In this document: one piece after another, positions 43,791-54,827 of the stretch
Layout of the letters: the number at the start of each line of letters is the position of its first letter
How positions within the stretch are numbered: position 1 is the first letter of the stretch
Origin: CALMKX01 sp036274895
GTDB taxonomy: Bacteria > Acidobacteriota > Thermoanaerobaculia > Multivoradales > SZUA-115
DNA: 64,000 nt
Direction of reading: 5' to 3'
Assembly (NCBI GenBank): GCA_036274895.1
Contig: DASUEU010000082.1
Span: 25,465 to 89,464 of the forward strand
Notes under the pieces: model-generated
Told to the model about the DNA's origin: nothing
What the model saw: the letters and a program-made list of their open reading frames with translations, nothing else
Databases searched by the model: none
Made by a program: the position numbers and the translations under genes

Positions 43791-44792
43791 TCATGAACCC
43801 TGGGGTCGCCAGCTCTGGAGCACCCGCATGTAGTGCACCCGCTCGAAGTGCCGGGGGTCCGGGCAGCGCTCGAGGCTCATCGCCCCGCGCATCTCCTCCA
43901 CCGACTCGTAGCCATGCTCCTCGAGCCAGCGGGCGACCTCGTCGCGCAGCCGGCCGAGGTGGCCCGGGCCGTGCTGGAGCAGGGCCGAGACCAGCTGCAC
44001 GGCATGGGCGCCGCAGAGCAGGGCCTTGACCACGTCCTCGGCGGTGTGGACTCCGCCCGAGCAGGCCAGGCTGGCCCGCTGACGGCCCGAGAGGATCGCC
44101 AGCCAGCGCAGGCGCAGCAGCAGCTCCGAACGATCGGAGAGCCGGAGGCTGGTGGTCACCTCCAGGGCCTCGACGTCGATGTCGGCCTGGTAGAAGCGAT
44201 TGAACAGCACCAGCCCGTCGGCACCGGCTTCGTCGAGCTCGCCGGCGAAGTGGGCCAGAGCGGTGTAGAAGGGGGAGAGCTTCACCGCCACCGGGATCAT
44301 CAGCGCCTCGGTCAGCGCCGAGACCATCGCCAGGGCGCTGCCCTCGATGCGCTCGGCGTTGTCCTCGCGACCCGTCGCGAGCTGATAGACGTTGAGCTCC
44401 AGGGCGTCCGCCCCGGCCTCCTCCATCATCCGCGCGTAGGCCAGCCAGCCGCCCAGCGAGGTGCCGTTGAGCGAGGCGATCAGGGGCACCGACACCGCCG
44501 CCTTCACCCGCTGGAGGTGCTCCAGATGCTCGTCGGGCCCGAGCGCCATGCCACTGGGCAGCGGCAGGTAGGACGACGCCTCCGGCGAGGAGTAGGCCGG
44601 CTGGTCGAAGGCGTGGGAGGTGGCGAGCTGCTCCTGCTCGATCTGCTCCTCGAACAGGGAGCGCAGCACGATGGCGGCTGCCCCGGCATCCTCCAGGCGG
44701 CGGGCCGAGTCCAGGCTGTCGGCGAGCGGCGAGGCCCCGGCGAGCAGGGGGTGGGCGAGCTCGAGACCGAGATAGCGGGTCGAAAGATCCAT
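43791..44792 (-). CDS. Dihydroorotate-dehydrogenase-like flavoprotein next to PFOR
   Basis: This 333-aa TIM-barrel FMN protein starts DLSTRYLGLELAHPLLAGAS and ends with the phosphate-binding SGGVHTAEDVVKALLCGAHA. The substrate-side motif of true dihydroorotate dehydrogenase ('LNLSCPN') is replaced by LELNVYQLATGREDN, so it is unlikely to act in pyrimidine synthesis. Members of this subgroup are often found beside pyruvate:ferredoxin oxidoreductase genes, as here (31 bp downstream of nifJ, same strand). A redox role linked to ferredoxin or NAD is inferred. The true start is the ATG at 44792. Confidence 0.8.
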   Translation of the reverse strand: MDLSTRYLGLELAHPLLAGASPLADSLDSARRLEDAGAAAIVLRSLFEEQIEQEQLATSHAFDQPAYSSPEASSYLPLPSGMALGPDEHLEHLQRVKAAVSVPLIASLNGTSLGGWLAYARMMEEAGADALELNVYQLATGREDNAERIEGSALAMVSALTEALMIPVAVKLSPFYTALAHFAGELDEAGADGLVLFNRFYQADIDVEALEVTTSLRLSDRSELLLRLRWLAILSGRQRASLACSGGVHTAEDVVKALLCGAHAVQLVSALLQHGPGHLGRLRDEVARWLEEHGYESVEEMRGAMSLERCPDPRHFERVHYMRVLQSWRPQGS

Positions 44793-44823
44793 GGCAGGCG
44801 CCTCCTCGGGGTCCACCCCGGGA

Positions 44824-48414
<3,591 letters not shown>

Positions 48415-48554
48415 CGTGGAAACCCTCGACAACCTTTTTACCCCGGTGACCCCCGGCGGCCCCCGCCTGGGAGGGTGGGCCGGGGGACCACCTTCGGAGA
48501 GGTTGCCCGACCAGCCCTGCGGCCTCACCATGGGCCTGCGGGAGGGAGATGGCC
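48415..48554. promoter_or_regulatory. Divergent control region between PFOR and the acsA-dehydrogenase operon
   Basis: This 140-bp gap separates the starts of nifJ and acsA and must hold both promoters. It has a G+C-poor patch (CAACCTTTTTACCCC, from 48430) next to nifJ. CAACCT at 48430 and AGGTTG at 48500 form a widely spaced inverted pair. The operator, if any, is not recognised. The shared region would allow opposite control of anaerobic and aerobic acetyl-CoA routes. Confidence 0.35.
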
Positions 48555-50285
48555 ATGGAGCTACGACGGATCATCAAGGACCGCGCGCAGCACGCCGTCC
48601 GCCCCAACCTGCCGGACTACCGGCGCGGCCGGGCCGACTTCTCCTGGGCGCGGGCCCGGCGGGCCCTCGAAGGTCTGCCCGGGGGCGGCCTCAACATCGC
48701 CCACGAGGCGGTCACCCGCCACGCCCGGGGCGCTCGCCGGGACCACGTCGCCCTAGCCGTGGTGGGGCGTGGTGGGGAGGTAGCCAACCTCTCCTACGGT
48801 GAGTTGGAGGTGGCCAGCAACCGCTTCGCCCACGTGCTCGCGGGCCTGGGCCTGCGGCCGGGCGAGCGGGTCTTCACCCTCCTCGCCCGGGTGCCGGAGC
48901 TGTACTTCGCGGCCCTCGGCACCTGGAAGACGAGGGCGATCTTCTGCCCCCTCTTCCCGGCCTTCGGCCCGGAGCCCATCCGCCAGCGTCTGGCCCTGGG
49001 CGGGGCGCGGGTGCTGGTGACCACCCCCGAGCTCTACCGCAAGAAGGTCGCCGACTTGCGCACCGGGCTGCCCCAGCTCGAGCACGTGCTGCTGACCGGC
49101 CCCGAGCTCGACGGCCGGCTGGCCGCGGCCCCGGAGCACTTCGAGATCCCCGCCACCGAGGCGGAGGATCCCGCCATCCTCCACTTCACCAGCGGCACCA
49201 CCGGCCGGCCCAAGGGGGCCCTGCACGTACACGGGGCCGTGGTCGCCCACCACGCCACCGCCGCCGCGGTGCTCGACCTCCATCCCGAGGACGTGTTCTG
49301 GTGCACGGCGGACCCGGGTTGGGTCACCGGCACCTCCTACGGCATCGTGGCCCCCCTGACCCACGGCGTCACCAGCGTCATCGACGCCGGAGACTTCGAC
49401 GCCGAGCGCTGGTACGGCATCCTCGAGAGCCAGCGGGTGACGGTGTGGTACACCGCGCCGACGGCGATCCGGGTGCTGATGAAGGTCGGCGCCGAGCTGC
49501 CCCGGCGCTTCGACCTCTCCGGGCTGCGCCACGTCGCGAGCGTCGGTGAGCCCCTCAACCCCGAGGCGGTGATCTGGGGCCAAGACGCCCTGGGCCTGCC
49601 GATCCACGACAATTGGTGGCAGACCGAGACCGGGGCGATCATGATCGCCAACCTCCCTTGCCTGGACATCAAGCCCGGCTCCATGGGCCGGCCGGTGCCG
49701 GGCGTGGAGGCCGGCATCGTCGCGCGGCAGGAGGACGGCTCGGTCCTCGAGCTAGCCCAGCCCGAGGCCCTGGGGGAGTTGGCCCTGCGCCCGGGCTGGC
49801 CGTCGATGTTCCGGGCCTACCTGGGTGAGGAGGAGCGCTACCGCAAGTGCTTCGCCGGCGGCTGGTACCTCACGGGAGACCTCGCCCGGCGTGACGAAGA
49901 GGGCTACTTCTGGTTCGTCGGCCGGGCCGACGACGTGATCAAGACCTCCGGCCACCTGATCGGCCCCTTCGAGGTCGAGAGCGTGCTGATGGAGCACCCG
50001 GCGGTGGCCGAGGCCGGCGTCATCGGCAAGCCGGACCCGATGGCCGGCGAGCTGATCAAAGCCTTCGTCTCGTTGAAAGGGGGCTTCTCCCCCGGCGAGG
50101 AGCTGCGCCTCTCCCTGCTCGGCCACGCTCGCAAGCGGCTGGGAGCCGCCCTGGCGCCCAAGGAGATCGAGATCGTCCCCGCCCTGCCCCGCACCCGGAG
50201 CGGCAAGATCCTGCGCCGCCTGCTCAAAGCCCGCGAGCTGGGGCTGCCCGAGGGCGACCTCTCCACCCTGGAGGTACCGGCATGA
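48555..50285 (+). CDS. acsA: Acetyl-CoA synthetase (AMP-forming)
   Basis: This 576-aa ANL-family enzyme activates acetate (or propionate) to acyl-AMP and then acyl-CoA. The P-loop-like A3 core is LHFTSGTTGRPKGALHVHGA; the A5 core IHDNWWQTETGAIMI holds the Trp that restricts the pocket to short acids. A7/A8 appear as WYLTGDLARRDEEGYFWFVGRADDVIKTSGHLIGPFEVES, and the catalytic Lys sits in RTRSGKILRRLL. The length suits the AcsA subgroup rather than the ~650-aa form. ATG 48555 was chosen over one six bases earlier for spacing from GGAGGG. It overlaps pdhA by 4 nt. Confidence 0.92.
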   Translation: MELRRIIKDRAQHAVRPNLPDYRRGRADFSWARARRALEGLPGGGLNIAHEAVTRHARGARRDHVALAVVGRGGEVANLSYGELEVASNRFAHVLAGLGLRPGERVFTLLARVPELYFAALGTWKTRAIFCPLFPAFGPEPIRQRLALGGARVLVTTPELYRKKVADLRTGLPQLEHVLLTGPELDGRLAAAPEHFEIPATEAEDPAILHFTSGTTGRPKGALHVHGAVVAHHATAAAVLDLHPEDVFWCTADPGWVTGTSYGIVAPLTHGVTSVIDAGDFDAERWYGILESQRVTVWYTAPTAIRVLMKVGAELPRRFDLSGLRHVASVGEPLNPEAVIWGQDALGLPIHDNWWQTETGAIMIANLPCLDIKPGSMGRPVPGVEAGIVARQEDGSVLELAQPEALGELALRPGWPSMFRAYLGEEERYRKCFAGGWYLTGDLARRDEEGYFWFVGRADDVIKTSGHLIGPFEVESVLMEHPAVAEAGVIGKPDPMAGELIKAFVSLKGGFSPGEELRLSLLGHARKRLGAALAPKEIEIVPALPRTRSGKILRRLLKARELGLPEGDLSTLEVPA

Positions 50286-51286
50286 GCGAAGGGCATCCGA
50301 ATCCCCATGGCGAGCTACCCGATCGCGAGCACGCCCGCCACCTGCTCGGCCAGATGCTGCGCATCCGCCACTTCGAGGAGAAGTGCGCCGAGCTCTACAC
50401 CGCCGAGAAGATCCGCGGCTTCCTCCACCTCTACATCGGCGAGGAGGCGGTGGCGGTGGGGGTGATGCAGGCCCTCGGGCCCGAGGACGCCGTGGTCGCC
50501 ACCTACCGGGAGCACGGCCACGCCCTCGCCCGCGGCGTGGCGATGAGCGCCGTGATGGCCGAGATGTACGGCAAGCAGGAGGGCTGCAGCCGGGGCCGGG
50601 GCGGCTCCATGCACCTCTTCGACCTCGCCAGTCGCTTCTACGGCGGCAACGCCATCGTCGGCGGCGGCCTGCCGCTCGCCGTGGGCCTGGCCCTGGCGGA
50701 CAAGATGCTCGGCCGCGAGCAGGTCACCGCCTGCTTCTTCGGCGAGGGAGCCGTGGCCGAGGGGGAGTTCCACGAGTCGATGAACCTGGCCGCCCTGTGG
50801 AACCTGCCGGTGCTCTTCTGCTGCGAGAACAACCGCTACGCCATGGGCACGGCCCTGGCCCTCTCCGAGTCGCAAACCGACCTGGCCTTGAAGGCCGCGA
50901 GCTACCAGATGCCGGCCTGGACGGTCGACGGCATGGACGTACTGGCGGTGGAGAAAGCCGCCCGCCGGGCCGCGGAGGCGATCCGCGCCGGCGGTGGGCC
51001 TCATTTCCTGGAGCTCGCCACCTACCGCTTCCGTGCCCACTCGATGTTCGATCCGCAGCTCTACCGGGACAAGGCCGAGGTCGAGGCCTGGAAGCAGAAG
51101 GGGCCGATCGTCACCCTCCAGCACCGGCTCGAGGGGGCCGGGCTGCTGGCCGCCGAAGACCTCGCCGCCATCGAGGCGGCGGTGGCCCAAGAGGTGGCGG
51201 CGGCGGTCGCCTTCGCCGAGGCCGGCACCTGGGAGCCCCTCGAAGAGCTCGGCCGCTTCGTCTACCGCGAGGAGGGGCTGCGATGA
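50282..51286 (+). CDS. pdhA: Pyruvate/2-oxoacid dehydrogenase E1 component, alpha subunit
   Basis: This 334-aa TPP-binding subunit has FEEKCAELYTAEKIRGFLHLYIGEEAVAVG near the start, and YREHGHALARGVAMSAVMAEM. The TPP signature runs from FFGEGAVAEGEFHESMNLAAL to ENNRYAMGTALALS; GEG...NN takes the place of GDG...NN. It decarboxylates the 2-oxoacid with the beta subunit and passes the acyl group to lipoyl E2. Pyruvate is the most likely substrate, but acetoin or branched-chain acids are not excluded. It is coupled with the next gene by a 4-nt overlap. Confidence 0.9.
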   Translation: MSEGHPNPHGELPDREHARHLLGQMLRIRHFEEKCAELYTAEKIRGFLHLYIGEEAVAVGVMQALGPEDAVVATYREHGHALARGVAMSAVMAEMYGKQEGCSRGRGGSMHLFDLASRFYGGNAIVGGGLPLAVGLALADKMLGREQVTACFFGEGAVAEGEFHESMNLAALWNLPVLFCCENNRYAMGTALALSESQTDLALKAASYQMPAWTVDGMDVLAVEKAARRAAEAIRAGGGPHFLELATYRFRAHSMFDPQLYRDKAEVEAWKQKGPIVTLQHRLEGAGLLAAEDLAAIEAAVAQEVAAAVAFAEAGTWEPLEELGRFVYREEGLR

Positions 51287-52260
51287 GCACCTACCGGGAC
51301 GCCGTGCGCGAGGCCCTGCGCGAGGCCCTGACGGCCAATCCCCGAGTCTTCCTGATGGGCGAGGACGTCGGCCATTACGGTGGCTGCTACGCGGTCTCAC
51401 GCGGCTTGCTCGAGGAGTTCGGGCCGGAGCGCATCCGCGACACGCCGCTCTCCGAGTCCGCCTTCGTGGGCGCCGGCATCGGCGCGGCCCTGGGCGGCAT
51501 GCGGCCGATCGTCGAAGTGATGACGGTCAACTTCAGCCTGCTCGCCCTCGACCAGATCCTGAACAACGCCGCCACCCTGCTCCACATGTCGGGGGGGCAG
51601 CTGAACGTGCCGCTGGTGATCCGCATGGCGACCGGCGCCGGCCGCCAGCTGGCGGCCCAGCACTCGCACAGCCTGGAGGGCTTCTACGCCCACATCCCGG
51701 GCCTGCGGGTGGTGGCTCCCGCCACCCTTGAAGACGCCCGCGGCATGCTTGGCACCGCCCTGACCAAGCCGGACCCGGTGGTGATCTTCGAGCACGTGAT
51801 GCTCTACAACCTCGAAGGCGAGCTGCCGGCCGGGGCCGGCGCCGTGGACCTCGACCGGGCCGCCGTGCGCCGGGCCGGGCGGGATTTGACCCTGGTGACC
51901 TACGGCGGCTGCCTGCCCAAAGTGCTCGAGGCGGCGACCCGCCTGGCCGAGGGGGGCGTCGAGGCCGAGGTGATCGACCTGCGCACCCTGCGGCCCCTGG
52001 ACACCGCCACGGTGCTCGACTCGGTGCGCCGCACCCGCCGCGCCCTGGTGGTGGACGAAGGCTGGCGCAGCGTCGGCCTGGCCGCCGAGGTGGCGGCGCG
52101 CATCCAGGAAGGCGCCTTCTACCAGCTGGACGCCCCGGTCGCCCGCCTCACCAGTGCCGAGGTGCCCATTCCCTACCCCCGGCACCTCGAGCAGGCCGCC
52201 CTGCCCCAGGTGCCGGGCATCGTCGACGCCGCCCGCGCCCTGCTCTCCGGGGGAGGTTGA
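51283..52260 (+). CDS. pdhB: Pyruvate/2-oxoacid dehydrogenase E1 component, beta subunit
   Basis: This 325-aa subunit completes the E1 heterotetramer. It begins STYRDAVREALREALTANPR and contains the conserved FLMGEDVGHYGGCYAVSRGL, RDTPLSESAFVGAGIGAAL and RMATGAGRQLAAQHSHSLEG. EVIDLRTLRPLDTATVLDSV and VVDEGWRSVGLAAEVAARI form the transketolase C-terminal domain. The ATG at 51283 overlaps pdhA's stop. All motifs are intact. It is followed six bases later by the E2 gene, whose product takes the acyl group from its active site. Confidence 0.93.
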   Translation: MSTYRDAVREALREALTANPRVFLMGEDVGHYGGCYAVSRGLLEEFGPERIRDTPLSESAFVGAGIGAALGGMRPIVEVMTVNFSLLALDQILNNAATLLHMSGGQLNVPLVIRMATGAGRQLAAQHSHSLEGFYAHIPGLRVVAPATLEDARGMLGTALTKPDPVVIFEHVMLYNLEGELPAGAGAVDLDRAAVRRAGRDLTLVTYGGCLPKVLEAATRLAEGGVEAEVIDLRTLRPLDTATVLDSVRRTRRALVVDEGWRSVGLAAEVAARIQEGAFYQLDAPVARLTSAEVPIPYPRHLEQAALPQVPGIVDAARALLSGGG

Positions 52261-52266
52261 GGAGCC

Positions 52267-53532
52267 ATGCTCGAGTTCCGCATGCCTTCCCTCGGGGCCG
52301 ACATGGAGGCCGGCACCCTCACCCGCTGGCTGGTCAAGCCCGGGGACCGCGTCGAACGCGGCGACATCGTGGCCGTGGTCGAGACCGAGAAGAGCGACAT
52401 CGACGTCGAGATCTGGGAGGGCGGGGTGATCGAGAACCTGTTGGTGGGGCCGGGTGAGAGGGTGCCGGTGGGCACCCTGCTGGCTACCCTGCGGCCGTTG
52501 ACACCGGCTGCGGCGCCACCACCTGCACCACCCCCTCAAGCTTCCCCGGCGCCGGCCCCGCAGGCTGCGGAACCGGCTGCCCCGAAAACTCCTCCCCAAC
52601 CTGCCCCACCCACGGCACCACCGAGCACCGCCGCGCCGCCCGCCCGGGCGACGCCTGCCGGTCCGACGCCGGCCTCCTCCCCCGCTGCCCGCGCGCGGGC
52701 CGCCGAGCTGGGGGTGGATCTCACCACCCTCAGCGGCAGCGGTCCGGGGGGCGCGGTGCTGCTCTCGGACGTGGAGCGAGCCGCGGCAGGAGCCCCCACC
52801 GCCGCCCCGTCGGCTCCCCCGCCAGCACTCCTCAGCCCAGCGCTCCCCGAGCCTTCCCCGCGCGACCGGGCGGCGAGCATGCGGCGGGCGATCGGCGCCG
52901 CCATGGCCCGCTCCAAGCGGGAGATCCCCCACTACTACCTGGCGGCCGAGGTCGACCTCTCCCGGGCTCTCGGCTGGCTCACCGCCGAGAACGCCCGCCG
53001 CCCCATCGAGCAGCGCCTATTGCCTGCCGTGCTGCTGCTCAAGGCCACGTCCCTGGCCGTAGCAAAAGTGCCGGAGCTCAACGGCTTCTGGGAGAACGAC
53101 GCCTTCCGGCCGGGAGCCGGCGTGCACCTCGGCGTGGCGATCTCGATCCGCGGCGGCGGCCTGATCGCCCCCGCCCTCCACGACGCCGACACCAAGAGCC
53201 TCTCCGAGCTGATGGCCGGGCTCACCGACCTGGTGCAGCGGGCCCGGGCCGGGTCCCTGCGCAGCTCCGAGATGTCGGACCCCACGATCACCGTCACCAA
53301 CCTGGGTGACCAAGGGGTCGAGGCGGTCTACGGCGTGATCTACCCGCCGCAGGTCGCCCTGGTCGGCTTCGGCCGCATCCGCGAGCGCCCCTGGGCCGAG
53401 GACGGCCGGGTGAGCGCGCGGCCGACCGTCACCGCCACCCTGGCCGCCGACCACCGGGCGAGCGACGGCCACCGGGGGGCGATCTTCTTGACCACCCTGG
53501 CCGCAGTGCTCCAGGAGCCAGAGAAGCTATGA
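52267..53532 (+). CDS. pdhC: 2-oxoacid dehydrogenase E2, dihydrolipoamide acyltransferase
   Basis: This 421-aa E2 has a single lipoyl domain with Lys42 in VETEKSDIDVEIW and a Pro/Ala-rich linker (about 78-135, strings of AP, PP). The peripheral-subunit-binding domain follows (SPAARARAAELGVDLTTL, then GGAVLLSDVERA), and then the catalytic domain with HYYLAAEVDLSRAL. The catalytic HxxxDG reads ADHRASDGHRGAIFL. The complex normally needs E3, but no lipoamide dehydrogenase gene lies here. The E2 stop overlaps the ACP start by 4 nt. The substrate is probably acetyl groups, as the operon starts with acetyl-CoA synthetase. Confidence 0.93.
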   Translation: MLEFRMPSLGADMEAGTLTRWLVKPGDRVERGDIVAVVETEKSDIDVEIWEGGVIENLLVGPGERVPVGTLLATLRPLTPAAAPPPAPPPQASPAPAPQAAEPAAPKTPPQPAPPTAPPSTAAPPARATPAGPTPASSPAARARAAELGVDLTTLSGSGPGGAVLLSDVERAAAGAPTAAPSAPPPALLSPALPEPSPRDRAASMRRAIGAAMARSKREIPHYYLAAEVDLSRALGWLTAENARRPIEQRLLPAVLLLKATSLAVAKVPELNGFWENDAFRPGAGVHLGVAISIRGGGLIAPALHDADTKSLSELMAGLTDLVQRARAGSLRSSEMSDPTITVTNLGDQGVEAVYGVIYPPQVALVGFGRIRERPWAEDGRVSARPTVTATLAADHRASDGHRGAIFLTTLAAVLQEPEKL

Positions 53533-53777
53533 GCCCCGATGCCATCCGTGACGCCTTGTTCGCCTGCTTGGGCCAGATCGCCCCCGAGGCCGAAGCCTCG
53601 GAGATCGACCCCGGCCGCAGCCTGCGCGAGCAGCTCGACCTCGACTCGATGGACTTCCTGCGCTTCGCCGTCGCCGTGCACGGCCGGCTGGGCGTGGAGA
53701 TCCCCGAAGCCGATTACCCCCGCCTCGCCACCCTCGAGAGCGCCATCGCCTACCTCGGGGAGAAAGTGGGGCGGTGA
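53529..53777 (+). CDS. Acyl carrier protein
   Basis: This 82-aa ACP has the phosphopantetheine motif REQLDLDSMDFLRFAVAVHG with Ser40 (DSMD) on the second helix, four helices, and an acidic surface. ACPs hold acyl chains as thioesters after modification by a phosphopantetheinyl transferase. The start overlaps the E2 stop, so it is firmly part of the dehydrogenase operon. An ACP here is unusual. It might take the acyl group for fatty acid or lipoate synthesis, or simply share a transcript. It is not the AcpP of a fatty-acid operon; no fab genes lie nearby. Confidence 0.9.
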   Translation: MSPDAIRDALFACLGQIAPEAEASEIDPGRSLREQLDLDSMDFLRFAVAVHGRLGVEIPEADYPRLATLESAIAYLGEKVGR

Positions 53778-53797
53778 AGAGCGAGAAGGAGGTAGCC

Positions 53798-54013
53798 ATG
53801 AGCAACGGAACCCAGTCCGCGGGCCGGACGCCGGTGACCGGCGAGCCGGTGGACGTCACCGAGGCCCAGGCCAAGGCGGCGAGAGAGAAGGCCACCCGCG
53901 AGGCCGCGAAGAAGGTGCGGGAAGCCGTCGAGGCGATCGGCGATGCGGTAGCTGGAACGATCGCCCCGCCCGGCACCCCCAGCCTGCGCGGCGCGCGGCG
54001 GGGCGGGGGTTAG
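53798..54013 (+). CDS. Small hypothetical protein, end of dehydrogenase operon
   Basis: This 71-aa protein starts at the ATG 53798, which has GGAGG five bases upstream. It is highly charged, with a helical middle (EAQAKAAREKATREAAKKV, REAVEAIGDAVAG) and a Gly/Arg-rich tail. No signal or membrane span. It could be a small helical adaptor or a chance frame behind a real ribosome site. It lies 20 bp after the ACP and is followed by a palindromic repeat. Function unknown. Confidence 0.5.
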   Translation: MSNGTQSAGRTPVTGEPVDVTEAQAKAAREKATREAAKKVREAVEAIGDAVAGTIAPPGTPSLRGARRGGG

Positions 54014-54049
54014 GATCGAACCGCACGGCGCGGAGCGGAGTCCGGCGGA

Positions 54050-54071
54050 GGGCGGACCCACGGGTCCGCCC
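54050..54071. repeat. Palindromic GGGCGGACCC element
   Basis: A perfect 10-bp inverted repeat (GGGCGGACCC and GGGTCCGCCC) with only a 2-nt centre lies between the dehydrogenase operon and the ABC transporter genes. CCGCCCCTACGACC follows. This resembles the 'GTAGGGGCGGACCC' type of dispersed palindromic element seen in several phyla. It could double as a terminator for the upstream operon. Confidence 0.6.
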
Positions 54072-54095
54072 CTACGACCAGAGAGGGGGGATTCG

Positions 54096-54821
<726 letters not shown>

Positions 54822-54827
54822 GCCCAG

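Noticed and set aside
43791..44792. Annotation as pyrimidine-synthesis dihydroorotate dehydrogenase
   Set aside because: The substrate motif is missing and the neighbour is PFOR, so the simple PyrD label would mislead.
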